Assembly: GCA_014773175.1 (NCBI GenBank) | Contig: VXCM01001274.1 | Coordinates: 46,075-110,074, forward strand | Source: Lucifuga dentata | Lineage: Eukaryota > Chordata > Actinopteri > Ophidiiformes > Bythitidae | Direction: 5' to 3' | Length of the DNA stretch: 64,000 nucleotides | Part shown: positions 1 to 13,399 of the stretch, one piece after another | Layout of the letters: each line of letters begins with the position of its first letter | Position numbering within the stretch: the first letter of the stretch is position 1 | Made by a program: the position numbers and the translations under genes | Notes under the pieces: model-generated | What the model saw: only the letters and a program-made list of their open reading frames with translations | Told to the model about the DNA's origin: nothing | The model's database searches: none

Positions 1-2424
1 TGCAGTATTATCCAGCTTATCCCAAACCCTTGTCTCCCTTGGATATCTATTAAATCTTCTGGTTAAGACACAGAAGTTGATTATCACACTCACATTTGTG
101 GCAAAAACAATCTTGTACAGCTTGGTTTTTCTTCATCATCCTGCAGTTCATCGCCACAAAGCACTGCCAGCAGGCGCCAAGCTGGAGAAGAGGAATATCG
201 GCTATCTCTGTGTGGCACAGGGACATGCTGTGGCCTTCGTTCACAAATTGATTTTGCATGCAGCCTAATTCTCCCACCATTGCAGCCACCACCCAAATGC
301 TGGAAATGTTGTCCGCGTCAGTGTGTTTGATCATCCCTTAGTCATGCATGCAGTCAGCATGACTTGCTAAATACAGTTTATGTTTCTTTGGCTTCTGTTA
401 GAGATTTGGCTGAGCCTCATATGCTTGTTTTGATAATAAATATTTGCAATTTCTATGAACAACATAAAATGTTCAACGCAATTAAAGGGACATGTTTTCA
501 TTGTGGCATATGTCGGCTACCATAGGTAATGTGAAACTCACTGGTTGTGGTTGTGCTCAAGTATTTTACCTAAGAATGAACACTGATGTAATGGATACAG
601 GAGTGTTCACCTACTCCTATAAAAAACTGCTGATTTGGAATGATTATCCTCATATGTTTTGCTTTTGTCAAAACATAAACTTACATCCACTTGTTATGCT
701 AGCTACCGTGTTTTGGCTCTGACTGGTGGTGTCACCATCACTTAACAGAAGCTTAGGTTGGTCGAGAATTGAAGTAGCTAGACATATAGGTACATGTCAG
801 GAACAAGACCTGTACACAAGGAGGCCAAGGTTGTGCACATCTCTACGCCCCACCAGTCTCATATCCACATACCATGAGGATCATTGCATGTAAAAATCAG
901 ACATGTACTATCTGATCCTTAGTAGCAGACTTCCAGAGATCTGGTTTCCATGAGTCGACTGAACAGTCAGTAAGTTTACATGCATGTTAAAACTTATAGG
1001 CAATATTAAAGACAATGAATCAATTTTTTTTTTTCAAATGTCATGTAAATACCATAATTACACTGAAATCAGCCTGAATCGGAGTAACTCTTAGTAACAG
1101 ACCTAGCTTTTGCAATTGAAATCGATGTATTCGGGCATGTAAAGTTTACTCAGAATAAGCCCCCTCCACGCATTTTCTCACCTGGTGGACTCTCCTCATA
1201 CTCCAATTACGAAATGTAAAATCTTATTAATTCCATCCATGTATATGTTATCTTCATTTTTGCCTTAAGCAGAATGCAAACACTGCAATACTTCAGGTAA
1301 TGAATAGGTGCTGGGGATAAAGCTGTTCTATCAAACATCAACTTTGAAGGGGACACAAAGCACAACCTTGAGCATTGCTGTTCTGGGCTGTGCTTTATGT
1401 GTTTTGAAGTGGTGTTCAGGTCAATTCTACCATAATGGTTTTATGAATACTCTGAAATTGCTGTTAGTTATTTACATGTTAATCAAAAATGAAGTCAAAT
1501 ACCTGATATATAGATTTTCTCTAAAAGTTTCACTGTTTTTTTCAATTTAATGTACAAAGTTTTGTCATCAGAGAATATCAAAATCTGTTGTTTTCAATTT
1601 GTCTTCTGATGTCATTACTGAGCAATACTTACTTTAATGTTTAGGTACAGGGAGTCAACCGGACTGGGATCAAAGTAAAAATGAGAAAAATCAAGGGAGT
1701 CTCTGATTTGCAATCACAAACCCTTAATAGATTCTCGCGATTTGTTTTGGTGCATTGCAGCAGTGGTTCCCTCATGGCCCTCTCTCTCTGGGAAGGAGAG
1801 AGAGTAAAAACATAGCAGTCTGAATCTCAGCACAACACTTCACAGAAAAAACACTCGCATTGCTAATCTGGATTGATCTGTTGTTCTGGATAAATAGAAA
1901 TGTTTGGATTATTTTTCTATTATGAGTCTGGGGCTGTTTTTATTTCTATCTATCAATCTCAATTCTTCCAATCCATCATAATTTAGTTTATATACCTCCT
2001 CAATTCACCATCCCACTAATAGGGCTATTTTGACTTTTCATTTCTCTGACCAGATCAAGGCAATTTATAAGCCCCTGCACCAACTTAGACATCAATACAA
2101 TAATATCAATATTATCCTCTGGATGCTTTTTTGATGAGTTAGGCATATTGCCAATTCTCTTTCTTTCTGTGATTAATCGTCTAATCCCCAGTAGAGATGT
2201 GTTGGATGGCTGATTGAGGAGGCATAAGCCTGGCTCGGCATATTGGCAGTTCTTTCTGCAGAGGTCAAACCTTTTCACTCTCTTACAGCCGTAATGACAG
2301 GACGCCCTGCCAAGGGAAGAGGAAAAAGGGGGACAAAACTGAGGGAAGGGGGACACAAAATTGTGGAAAAAGTGGAAAAGCGGAGACATACCCTAATTAT
2401 GACCCCTTATACTAAAAGGAAAGC

Positions 2425-2545
2425 ACTCCACATATCTCCACCAAGGCTAACAAAATCCCCAATAAAAAAACTTGTTATTAAAAAATTAGCCACCATGCTA
2501 AATTTAATTGAAATCAGTCCATTAGCATTGATGTAATAGAGTTAA
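2425..2545 (+). repeat. Dispersed repeat, copy 1
   Basis: Shares with 12284-12420 the order of motifs CCAAGGC(T/C)AACAAAATCCCC, AATAAA, AGCCACC(A/G)TGCTAAATTT, and a tail with ATGTAATA. The similarity is patchy with small indels, as expected of an old interspersed element. A shorter piece with CATACCTCTGCCAAG is also present near 10666. I cannot name the family. Confidence 0.5.
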
Positions 2546-3862
2546 CCTTTCCTGCTTCAGCCTCCAGATGATGGTTGGGAAGCACAGGGGAGCTCTTTTT
2601 AATTGCTCTAATGCCAAAGTTATTATCAGCTTCAGGGTTAAGCCCCTGTCGCTATGTTCAAACACTGGCACAGAAAATGGGGACTCTGCTTGTTTCCTGA
2701 GAAGCCATAGCCTTTTATTTTACAACAAACTCAACTTCATACTGTGCATTCACTGTTACTGTCACTATTACAGCAGTTATCTAACTTAGCTCTGCTTGAT
2801 CGCTAATATTGGCTAACAGCGTCTCTGCACACTGCCACACATGTTACTGTCTTTCACTTGTACACACACACACTGCTTATAGCGTCTCTTAAAGGACCCG
2901 CACCCTCACAACAATAGGCTAGAAACTTCTTCTGGATCCTGGAGACTGATGCAGCAAGACAGCAGTGATGTTCATATTCGTTTATGCAATCATTTCCATT
3001 TCTACATTTTATCTGTCCCCGCCACCACCAATCAGCTCAGAATTTATGGGAAACACTGCAGAATATATCCATCATTTATGTGTGACATCACATCTATAAA
3101 GGCCAGCAGCAGCTGCAACAACTGCAGTGCAGTTCAGAGCTGTTTTGTCATGTCTGCTGTGGAACGGCACCCTGGAAATCAATGAGAGAATCAGAGCTGT
3201 GTGCTGAATCAGGGGGTTTGTGTGGAATAGGTATTAGCCTGGAGAATCAATGTACTATAAACAGTTTCACTGACAACTCCCCGCCTCCTTCCTCATCTTC
3301 CTGTAGTCGCTTCCTCTCACAGCTGAAATAAATACACCTAATTAAATACCACAGGGAATGCTGACTCCAAGACCATGTCAGACAAATTAAAACATAGCAA
3401 CAGATACACTGAACAAATCAAATAGCATTGACCATTATCAGTAGCAATAGCTTAAGTGTTTGTGTTACATCAGCTGCTTTAATTTGGCTTTGATGTAACT
3501 GAAAATCAGTGAAGGTAATTTTTCTTTCATCTGATGGTGCCTTCAAGTCATATCAGAAATATTGTAATTACGAGACGAGGGAATATAAATGCCCCCCCCC
3601 CCCACAAAGTCATAATTATGAGTTGGCTTTCTGAAATCCCTGCCCAAGAAAGTCATCATAGCAGAAATGAAGTTGTGATCTCTTTCATCTTTTCCATGTT
3701 TTCCAATAAAATTGACCTGATCATAATGAATGCGCCATGTAATTAAGAGCTTTATAAGCTTATCAAATAGTGACACACCCAATGCGCATCCCATGATATT
3801 TGTGTTGCTGGATTGAAGCTAAACAAGCGAGCTATTTTTGTCGAAATAAAAAAAGTAAACCT

Positions 3863-3898
3863 AAAAAAAAAAAAAAAAANAAAAAAAAAAAAAAAAAA
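3863..3898 (+). repeat. Poly(A) tract interrupted by N
   Basis: Seventeen A, one N at 3880, then eighteen A. The N most likely marks an assembly join inside a homopolymer, so the true length is unknown. Confidence 0.9.
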
Positions 3899-4088
3899 GC
3901 CCCATAAAAGAAACAATTTCCACCAGAGATACTTGAACTCCTTCACTTGGGGCAGCACCTCACTCACTGAGAGTCTGCTTATTATTTTTATGTTCTATTT
4001 GCCCCTTGCTGAGTTTTTGCTGTAGCTATTTCTTCATGCAGAGTATTAAACTTTTAGTTCACTACAAATATTGTATCTGCTGAGGCTA

Positions 4089-4089
4089 C

Positions 4090-4151
<62 letters not shown>
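4089..4151 (+). repeat. (CA)n microsatellite
   Basis: Uninterrupted CA dinucleotide run of about 31 units. Likely length-polymorphic. Confidence 0.95.
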
Positions 4152-4153
<2 letters not shown>

Positions 4154-5317
4154 GCTGTTGAGGTCAAACAAAAAGTCAAGCAGCTTCCAGCAAAAACGGA
4201 GTGTGTCGGCCATGCTTATGAGAAAGTAAAATAGAAACATTTGCTTGTTTTGGTGCCATGTCCTTTCAAAGAATAGTTTTCTTCCGTTTAAAAAAAATGC
4301 TTTGCTTAGAGCTTTGTTCTCCACAGAACAGAAATAGTTAAATTATCATTCTACTGGCACAGAAAAAAAGCAGCCATGAAACATGTGATCATATTGTCTT
4401 AATAGGGCCATTGCTAGATTTTGTGAGGTTGAAAAGCTTTTTAAATCTATCAAATTATTAAAATTAAGTCAAGCCATAAGAGCTGCTTACCATTAATGAC
4501 TTAATTTCTAAGCAATTTGTCCTTTAAAATCATATTAATATCTTGTGAAAATAGTCAAGTCTACCCTGTTTGTTGCTGTTTTAAACACATTTATAGCACA
4601 AATTAAAGTCATTTAACCTTAAAGGAACAAATTTCCTGGCTGGTCCTCTGCGGATTAATGCCCTCCTCCATGCTGTAGGGTTAGCTGAGAGGCACACACG
4701 TGGGTGCAGTGAATTTATGACAGCTGTGAATTTTAATGTCAGCTCAGTAGCTGGTAGTCAAAGGCACTAATTCTTTCTTGAGTCTTTAAAATTCCACTTT
4801 CTAACAACATATTTTTAGATTTTGCATATCTGAAAACCAATATATAGTATTTTGCTTCAAACTTGAAAGTCACAGACAGCTGGAATACAAAATGGCAATG
4901 TTACTGTGTGGGTGGATTAAAATGGACCTGCAGCTTGCACATAATGAAGTACAATAATGGAATTATGAGAGATTTTGGCACTTGTTAATTCAGGCCATTA
5001 CTAAATGACCCCGCCTACGTACTTTTAGCTGATAGGCCTGGACCTCATTCAGCTTCCACTTTGCCTCACCGAATTAACTATCCACCTGAACTCTCAACAG
5101 CAGATTTTCCTGATGCTCACAACAGTTCTTCATGTTATGGACTCTAATGATGATTTATTGTATGGCAGAAGCTACTCTGCAAAGACAAAATACATACTCA
5201 TGCCGGAAGTGAAATGGAGAATCTGTGCTTAAAAATGTACTCATTTTAAAAATTACCTTTGACCAAAATTACCTTTGAGAATAGTACATTGCTTAATAAC
5301 ATTTATAGTTATAATTT

Positions 5318-5610
5318 TATCCATCCAGCCAGACATTCACCCATTTTCCTACACTTATCTGGGTTGAGGTTGGCTGCTATACAAAGTAGCCCAGACATTG
5401 TTTTCCTTTGCCACATCCGCCAGCTTCAACTCTGAGATATCCTGAGTTATTCCTATGCTAGATGGGTCTGGTTTCCTCCCAGTTGGACCATTTGCCCCAA
5501 AATACCTTCCCAAGAAAGTGACCAGGAAGCACCTCAACTAGCATGCAAAGCACCAGCGGTTCTACTCTGAGCTCCCGCCAGATGTACAAGCTTCTCACCC
5601 TAATTTTACC
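5318..5610. mobile_element. Degraded LINE 3' fragment
   Basis: The succession of phrases resembles the common teleost LINE tail of the Maui/Rex/L2-like type that I know from other fish: a start like ATCCAGCCAGACATTCACCC, then CTTATCTGGGTTGAGGTTGGC, GCCCAGACATTG, CCAGGAAGCACCTCAACTAGC, and AGCGGTTCTACTCTGAGCTCC. There is no intact reading frame. The family assignment is from memory of the consensus and not from a search. Confidence 0.55.
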
Positions 5611-5945
5611 TGGAAATCATCAACTTTAACATTTCCACAATTAAAACATTTGCTGCTATTTGCTTGCAGAGGCAGTAATGTCAGTGTTGACTGCTAGTAT
5701 GACACGTTTAAAAATTAATATGCCCATCCCCCACATCCTAACTGTATCTGACAATACGTCACTATTGGACTACTTGGTAACAAGAACGAGTTGCACGTTA
5801 ACGTGAATCGCTAATGCAGAATAGTATGAATGTAATTTTTTAGAGACTACAGATCTGTTATGTTAGCTAACTATATCTAACAGAAATCTCTGTCAGTCCA
5901 TCTGTCTGTGGCACCATTATTTCTAGAACCCCGCACTGTATGCCA

Positions 5946-6080
5946 CTGAAATTCAGCAGGTTTATTGCTCAGGACCCAAGGACGTGCAGTGTCACATGTG
6001 AAGTTGTTTGGGNCTGAAATTCAGCAGGTTTATTGCTCAGGACCCAAGGACGTGCAGTGTCACATGTGAAGTTGTTTGGG
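5946..6080 (+). repeat. 67-bp exact direct duplication around a single N
   Basis: Positions 5946-6012 and 6014-6080 are identical and separated only by N at 6013. The same layout recurs at several other N positions in this window, which points to contig ends overlapping at a one-base gap and not to a biological tandem duplication. Confidence 0.9.
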
Positions 6081-6182
6081 TGAGCGTTCTGCAATTGTGC
6101 TGTGCTGGCAGCTGGCCGGTAGTAGTCTGTGCAGCAGGACACGCTCCGGGCACGGCAGCATATACTCCAGTCCAGTGCCGGT

Positions 6183-6309
6183 CTCAACCCGACCCCATAC
6201 AGCAAACAAAGCTAGCTCACGAGGATGTGCAGAACAAAATTATGGNCTCAACCCGACCCCATACAGCAAACAAAGCTAGCTCACGAGGATGTGCAGAACA
6301 AAATTATGG
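6183..6309 (+). repeat. 63-bp exact direct duplication around a single N
   Basis: Positions 6183-6245 and 6247-6309 are identical with N at 6246 between them. This is probably an assembly join artefact like the one at 6013. Confidence 0.9.
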
Positions 6310-7521
6310 CAGGTTGTGGCGCACACCATAAAGTCTGGCCCATTCCGAACAGGCGCATTCAAATGGACACTGCACTAGTACGATAAATTCATGGCTTCCT
6401 TTTCTGGTCTCTTGTCACATCTGCGTGCTAATCTTGTGGTTCACTCTTTCAAAAATGAATCTGAGGATCAGCTTAACGCTCTTATCAGCAGCTTTATGAC
6501 TCATCAAATGCAGCTATTGTTGCATGATTGTTTTTATTTTTAAAAAAATCTGATTTCTCAAAGTTTTTAAAATCCCTTAAATCTTCAGCTTGGACTGCAA
6601 ATAAATACTTCGTCAGCATTGTCATGTTTGACTGTGTTTTTAATTTCAGTAGGTCTGACTGTTGCAGCACTGAAAGCTTTCACAGAGGACTATTGTTTAC
6701 TATTCTATGTGAAGACCTCCAGTAGAACATCATGACAGCTCGACTCCCACCTCATCCATGAAGCTACACCTGATTTTGATCTGTCATGAGTCTCATTCAT
6801 TTCATCAACACTGCTGTTTGTTGTCTACCATCAAATCAACTTCAATTTATTTAGAGCTTTTTAGAAACTAGCAAATGATCATGCAACATTATGGCAATAC
6901 ACTCAACTGTGAAATCCTCTTATTGTCCATTCTCTCAGTCCACTTGCCTTCATTCCGCAGGAGCAGAGATTATAGTGTACACACACACCTGGGCAAAATA
7001 CTAGTGGGATATGTTTCAATTGTTCCAAGTGGTCCACTTCTCAGGCTATTTAAATGTTGGGTGAGATAAATCAAGTGTGATTCAACAACTGGCCCTCTTT
7101 GGCAAAGCTGTTCAACATGTCGGCCCTCAAAACAAAATACAGCTTAAAACTCAGTACATTTTCATACACATGACTTTTGTCTGTACTGCAATCAAGGTAA
7201 AAAATTAATAGTAAGACATATACATGGAAGAAGTTAATAGTATTCTATTGTTTGTTGAATATGCAAGACTCGTTGCTTAATCTGCTGAGAAGGGAAAGTA
7301 CACCAGGTGAGGGAATACATGTGTATAATGCTTGTGGCAGTCATAGCAAGAGGATTTATTTCCATGTTTGAGTAAATCAACCTACACTCGCAAAATCTAG
7401 ATCTGTTGCTCAGAATACACCAGTGTGAATTAATGCTGATTTTAAACTGATTATGGTGTTTATATGACATTTATTGTCTTGACTGGATTAGAATGGAAGT
7501 TGTAACATGCACATAACTCAC

Positions 7522-8043
7522 TCAGTGTGTTTACCTGCACCTCAATAAACGGGTTATGATCGGTGTAAGGCCAATAAACTGATAACTTGTGTCATGTGAA
7601 TCTGATACTTATGAAAAATCTGTTTACCCAACCTAGATTATGCGATTATAAAGCAATAATGAATTGCTGATATGTATGTTATGCAGCAACACACATAAAC
7701 TATAGTATATTCTGTGTATGAATTAAGTAACAAAAACTAATAAATGCACTATAAAAAATAAAGATATAACCAAATCCATTGCTAATAGCAGCTAGCTACA
7801 CGCAGCTACGCTTTTGTTTACTTGTGATGTAGAATCAAAGGTAAAAGTCAGATTGATGTCACTTCCTGATTTCACGTCCTGTGCCGACTTCTTTTAAGAA
7901 ACCGATAGTTTACCAGATTACTCTTAACCCATGTAAACACCTTACACCAATTATTACAACCCATGTAAACGCCTTTCACCGATTATTACAGTAATCCGTT
8001 TATTCTCAACAAACGGATTTCTCTGTGCATGTAAACGCACTGA
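7522..8043. mobile_element. Short inverted-repeat (MITE-like) element
   Basis: The left end reads TCAGTGTGTTTACCTGCAC. The right end, read on the other strand, is TCAGTGCGTTTACATGCAC, so the termini are inverted repeats of about 19 bp with two mismatches. The interior has further copies of the phrase CATGTAAAC and of CCGTTTATT/AAACGG(G/A), and no coding potential. The CAGTG terminus suggests a hAT-type non-autonomous element, but I could not see a convincing 8-bp target duplication. Confidence 0.55.
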
Positions 8044-9563
8044 CTGGTCTTTGTTGCTTTTGTTGCATGCCCATAAGAGTGAACTCAGCATTGTACTGAG
8101 GAAACGGATAATTCGGGGTATTTTTAGTCTCAAAGTCGATCATCTGATTCCGGCTCTGAGGCCCAATGATTGCTATTGATCTGAAAAAGGCAGCAAAATA
8201 TATGCAGGCTAGGTTTGTGTGTGTGTGGAGGCGAACCTAGTGTCTGTGGGAGCCCCAGGCAAAAAAAATGCTTGGGGTCCTTTGGACTATTTTTTCCCCC
8301 AGATGACATTCCTAACATTACCTTACCAAGAAGTTAGTGTTGTGGTGGTTCAATAGGGAAGTGGTGTGTAGTCTTCATCATCTTGTCCAGATGATGGTGT
8401 TTGAGGACACTGAGCTGTTGGCAGTGGATGTTGATGGTACTTGAAAAAAAGAAAAAAAAAAAACCCATAAAAAACAAAGAGAGAGATATAGAGAATACTA
8501 GGTTTGTTGAATTACTCTTAATATTAGGATGACCTGAACTCACAGCAAAGTAAATACAAATAACATTAGGGATGATATATTGGCACCTAGATTTAGACAA
8601 CAGCAGCTCAAACAACCACTGTCCTTAGGTAGCTTGCAAAACAAAATGTTCAGCAACTAGCAAATTCAAATACCTGGTAAAATGAGCCCTCTGCAGCTCA
8701 CACTGTTAGCTTAGTTACATAGCTAGCCTAGCTAACTCATTAACTATTCAGTTAACAATGTGAACTAAGTTAGCTAATGCTACTTCGGTAAATGTTATTC
8801 TAAACCATTTGGCAAACAGTTATGTGCTAAAAATAAAGCTGAGTGAATTTGTTCGCCATAATTACCACTTACCTCTCTCCTTTTTCTTCTTCTTTCCTTT
8901 TTCTCTTATGAAACCTGAGAAATAAGTCATCTTCATGTTGTTTTTGTCACTGTTGTCATCACGACCGCCTATCATGTTACAGGGCAACTCAATAGAGATG
9001 GCCGATTCACCGAATCATCGACTCAAAAGATTCGATTCTTAGTTCATAAATCAGATGATGTGGGTCACAGCCATAACTGAACCACATACTTCCAGTTCAT
9101 TCCGGTCTGTGGTATAAATGAATGAGACTGTCATAGATCTGTCATAGGCCGCCATTGTTTGAGTGGGGGAAGGCCTGCTAGTTGTATATTATTATGACTA
9201 TTTGCTACATATTATGATGCTAGTTGATTATGATGAATTTATTATGATGATATTATGATGAGTTTATTATGATGAGATTTCAGCTCAGTTTTCTCTCAGC
9301 CTTCTTGAAAATAAAAGGATGCCATTATAATGATTACACAACTATATACAACGGTGACCAGCATATTCAAGCGCCAGTGTGTGAAATGTCATTTATGCTA
9401 CTGAACATGCTAAGCACTAAGCTAATAGCCCCCCCACCCCCACCCCCTCAACCGATGAATTGATTATTCGAACATGATCCGGTTTTTCCTCATAGGACGA
9501 TCAGACTGATCCGATTCTTGTAAATGAATCGAACTTTCCATCTATACAACTCAATAATTTTTG

Positions 9564-9593
9564 AAAAAAAAAAAAAAANAAAAAAAAAAAAAA
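9564..9593 (+). repeat. Poly(A) tract interrupted by N
   Basis: An A run with N at 9579. It is most likely another homopolymer assembly join. Confidence 0.85.
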
Positions 9594-10926
9594 GAAAAAC
9601 AGAAAAAAGAAAACTCTCGCTCGGTGGGGCCCTGCTTGGGGAGTTTGTGAGGAATACAACTCTTCATCGCTCATCACAGGGTTGAGGGTGTTCCCATATG
9701 GTTCCTGCATTGTCATTGCTGGAGGACTAATGAACGTCGCTCTGTTCTGAACCCCCCCAAAAGCTCAGGGCTCCTTGCAATTGTCTACCTTGCCTGTCCT
9801 GCTGCATCGTCTGTGTGTGTTATCTTGCTTGTTAGTTTCCAAAGATGATAATCTCACATAGTTTTCCCTTTGATGATAACAAGTATGGAGCTACTGTACT
9901 GAAATTACTGTCAACCATGTAAACAAGCAACCTTTTCAACAGGCCTAGTTTGTATTTGATGTATCAAAAGCATTAGCGGAATAGCTGCCACAAACTGTAT
10001 CCACAAGAAGCCTGGGTGTAAGAAAAAAAAGCAGAAATTTAAGCTGTGTAATAATTAGCTTTCCACTAATAAGCTTTCTAGGTATAGGCCTCAGTAGCTC
10101 TTCTAGGAACCATATCAATGATTCAAGGAGCAAAAGGTGTTGTAATTCTTCAAGGTCTCTCCTGAAGCCTAATAATGTTACTTGGTCTCTCATGCTGGGA
10201 CAATGCTTGAGTGTCATTTTGCCTAATGAAAATAAACAAATGGATGTGCACCTAATCCCTTTAATTTTGGTCGTGGAGAGGAAATTAAAACAAGATCACA
10301 TAAATCACTGCCAAGTTTCATTTCTGGTATTGTTTTACATCTTGGATCTCCTGGTTATGCAAGGAGCTCATAATATGTGGTAAATGAATATACAGAGATG
10401 TTTTTGTGAGAAAGGAGATGAGTGATTTAACAGAAAAAAACAGATAACCTCCACGTGCATGGGAGCCTTTGAAGTCTCCTTAGTGTTCTCAACGCATTAA
10501 TATCTCTTTCATGTTACTTGGGTGAGCAGCAGAATCAAATTTGAGGGAACCTGATATCACCTGATGTTACAAAGGCTGCCTCAAGAAAATCTGGAAGTGG
10601 AAGCCATCATAACCATTTTAAAAATCAATGCAATCAGAAAAGCAGAAAAGCAATCATTAGAGCTCATACCTCTGCCAAGAATGAATAAGCTTAGACAAAT
10701 TTTGTCTCATTCTAATACTATACTCTCCTAAAGAGAAAGAAATAATAGGCTTAATTGCTTTATTTTGCGTAATTAACAGTAGTTTTTAAAATTTATTAGG
10801 ATCTGGACCAAATTGTACCTATTGATACTTTATCATGAGATAAATACGCCTTTTTAAAAATTGAAATAGGTGTATTACTTTTGAAGAAATTCACAAAAAT
10901 CTGGAAAACGACCTTATTTCACTGTG

Positions 10927-10990
10927 TTAAAGGACCATACCAGTGATTTTGCAAGTTTGAGCCCAATAAATACATTACATTACAAGCCCA
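10927..10990 (+). repeat. TTAAAGGACC-family terminus, one end only
   Basis: Begins TTAAAGGACCATACCAGTG and continues with a TTTGAGCCCAATA phrase shared with the fuller copies at 23375, 37188 and 56554. No matching opposite end is visible nearby, so this is a truncated or solo terminus. Confidence 0.6.
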
Positions 10991-12283
10991 GCTCATCCCA
11001 TGTGAACACTATGCACTAGTAGGTGTTGTATTGGTTTGCTCAGAGGTGGCATTTATCAGTACACATGGTGGTATGCGCGTCTCATATAGTTTGAGAACCA
11101 ACGAGCTTGTTTAACTGTACTGGAATTTATTTGGAATAATTTAGCAACCTCATCATAATTCATCTTAAAATACATGGACAGTTTTCATATTCTGAAGTGG
11201 CCAGTAGGTAATACATTTCATTTCTCTTCTATTGAAGTGTTGTTAGCAAAACCAAGATTTTACTGCCTTGTGTGTAACTAAGCATAACAAATAGCAAACA
11301 GATTAAATGCTATTCCAGCAACTAGTGGAGGAAATTTTTTCTAATTTAAGATGATAAACTGACCAAGTTGTAACGATGATAGAAACTGATGTTCGAATAA
11401 TACATTTTAAGAGGCTGCTGGTTTAATTAGCTCTTTATTCTCTGAGCTTTAGTGGGTTTTAGGAATGAAAAGCTGATACAAACAATAATGGGATATTTCC
11501 ACATTCAGATCTCACAAATGACAGAATACATTTTTGGCTAAAGGGGAACAAATATCCATATCCACGTGAAGATCCGGCTCTGCAACAAATCTGCAAACAA
11601 ACTGAGCAAACACCGCTCAGATACAACTAGAACTGACAAAGTCATTATCACCCAAAAAATCTAATTCGGCTCTGTTGCCTTCACAGACTGTGCCTGATTA
11701 AAAAGGCAGATTGAACGTGAAGCCTCTGAATCCAATTATTTTTGGAAGGCTATACCATTTCTTTTTGATTTGCACTCATGGCTTGGGCCTGTCTGCCAGC
11801 TGAGACTCCTTCCCAAGCGAAACAAAAAGCTCCCAAAACAAGCAGCTTTTGGCACTCACATGGCCCAAAGCTTTATTACACTATGATTATAATTACAGAT
11901 CAGGATGGCAGAAAAATGTAATTTATAAAACCCTGAAAAACATCAGTGAATACAACGTTGGTCAAATTGCTGTGATAAAAAACAAAACCAAAACTGGAGC
12001 TACTGTTAAGAGAAGAATCCTCATTAGATTTTACTAAACAATGTTTGTGTACTTGGTACCATTATTCCACCTTTAGAAAGATAACTTTTAAGGCAACAGA
12101 TGAAAGTCTGACTTAAAAGCACTCAGAGGATGAGGCTTAGCGGGAAGCTACCAAGAAGTGCAATGTAAGGCAACTTGTTCTGAATTACTTTTTATTTGTA
12201 TGCCAGCGGTGCTGTAACATAGTACACAGTGAAGACTAGCAAGTTCTAATATCAAACAAGAAGGCACTCTGATACTGCATACC

Positions 12284-12420
12284 TCTGCGTACCTCTGCCA
12301 AGGCCAACAAAATCCCCAATAAACAAAATGAGCCACCGTGCTAAATTTCATTCACTGTAACGTTTTGCTGCTGTAGTGGCAGGATAAGGTAAAGCCTTAA
12401 TGTAATAAACAAAGGGTAAC
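12284..12420 (+). repeat. Dispersed repeat, copy 2
   Basis: Second copy of the family seen at 2425-2545, sharing the CCAAGGC-AACAAAATCCCC and AGCCACCGTGCTAAATTTCA phrases and a tail with ATGTAATA. Family unknown. Confidence 0.5.
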
Positions 12421-12898
12421 GAGTTTGCTAAAGATGCTTTTCAGAATCTCGTGGCAGACCAAACTCTTTTATTTTCCTGAAAGATGGAATGATGTCAAAG
12501 AAGTGAGTGAAAGAGCTGTAGAGTATGTATTTGAGAAACACATTCACTGCTCTCTGAGGACATGCAGCTAAACCTCCCACATAACGACTCAAGGATCTGT
12601 TGAATGTCAACTCATTTAATGGTAAAAAACTCACAAATAACTGAAAATATTCAACATATACCACCACAAAACAGGACCATGTAGCATACTGGCTTAATCA
12701 ATCACTGAAAACACATAAATAGAGCAAAATATGCAAAAACTACAATAAATAGTCTTCAATTTTCAACCAACAATAATGCATAAATATATAAAACTGACTT
12801 TTAATGAATCTGACAGAAACTACTCTGACTTTTTACACTTCACTATATATTCAATATTTATAGGTAATATTCTCCCAACTATTCTCCAAGCAGGGATG

Positions 12899-12902
12899 CA
12901 AA

Positions 12903-12933
<31 letters not shown>

Positions 12934-12935
12934 AT
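12899..12935 (+). repeat. (AAAT)n microsatellite
   Basis: About nine uninterrupted AAAT units. Confidence 0.95.
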
Positions 12936-13012
12936 ATTTTTAATAAATAGGGAAAAGAAACTGTCAAGCCAGAAGGTTTACTGTATAATGTTATAGAGGC
13001 TGACTGGCCACT

Positions 13013-13120
13013 GGTTTTATTCCCAGTTAGGCAAATATGGTTCTCAGCTGGAGTGAAATACTGCTGAAGTGTCCTTGGGCAAGGAAACTATTCTATAATT
13101 GCTCCAGCCAAGTTGCTCAA
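13013..13120 (+). repeat. SINE-like segment
   Basis: Contains AGTGTCCTTGGGCAAGGAAAC followed by ATTGCTCCAGCC. This pairing (GTGTCCTTGAGCAAGGCA, then a GCTCCAG phrase) is typical of the conserved body of several fish tRNA-derived SINEs and is also seen here near 43.93 and 44.69 kb. The head and tail are not clear. Confidence 0.45.
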
Positions 13121-13399
13121 GAGGCAAACAGGAGAAGGCTATGACTAAGCTGTGAACCTCCCATGAGAGGGTGCATGCAAATGCGTGAATATGAAGCAGG
13201 GCACTTTCTGAAACCTTTCCTGGATAAGTGTGTGTGTGTGTGTGTCAACCAGAACAATACACGAAACCAATAAAGATTAGCACCACATGAAAAGCATGAA
13301 CCATAAAAAATCACTAAATTACCTTCCAGAACATGCTCAGTGGCAACAAAGAAGGCTTTTAGGAGCTTCATTAAATTCATTCACAGACCCGTGCTGTGT

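Larger units (their letters stand above)
1..5317. other. Gene-free stretch with scattered repeats
   Basis: No coding exon that I can support on either strand. Open frames here are short, lack recognisable domains and have no matching splice pattern. The stretch contains a dispersed repeat near 2.4 kb, an A-rich tract with a single N at 3880, a CA microsatellite near 4.1 kb, and AT-rich unique-looking sequence. It lies beyond the 3' end of rad51ap2. Confidence 0.6.
5611..7521. other. Gene-free stretch with two artefactual duplications
   Basis: No supported gene. It contains two exact direct duplications, each separated by a single N (5946-6080 and 6183-6309), described separately. The rest is AT-rich, unassigned sequence. 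Confidence 0.55.
8044..13399. other. Gene-free stretch downstream of rad51ap2
   Basis: No supported coding exon. It holds a purine/pyrimidine repeat-rich zone (8.2-9.7 kb) with an A tract broken by N at 9579, a one-ended copy of the TTAAAGGACC family at 10927, a dispersed repeat at 12284-12420, an (AAAT)n microsatellite, and a SINE-like segment near 13.05 kb. The 3' untranslated region of rad51ap2 must lie just below 13400; TTTATT on the plus strand at 13017-13022 (AATAAA on the minus strand) is one possible polyadenylation signal. Confidence 0.5.

Noticed and set aside
2000..2536. Overlapping frames of 129 and 97 codons near 2.0-2.5 kb
   Set aside because: No recognisable domain, overlap with a dispersed repeat, and composition like the surrounding noncoding DNA.
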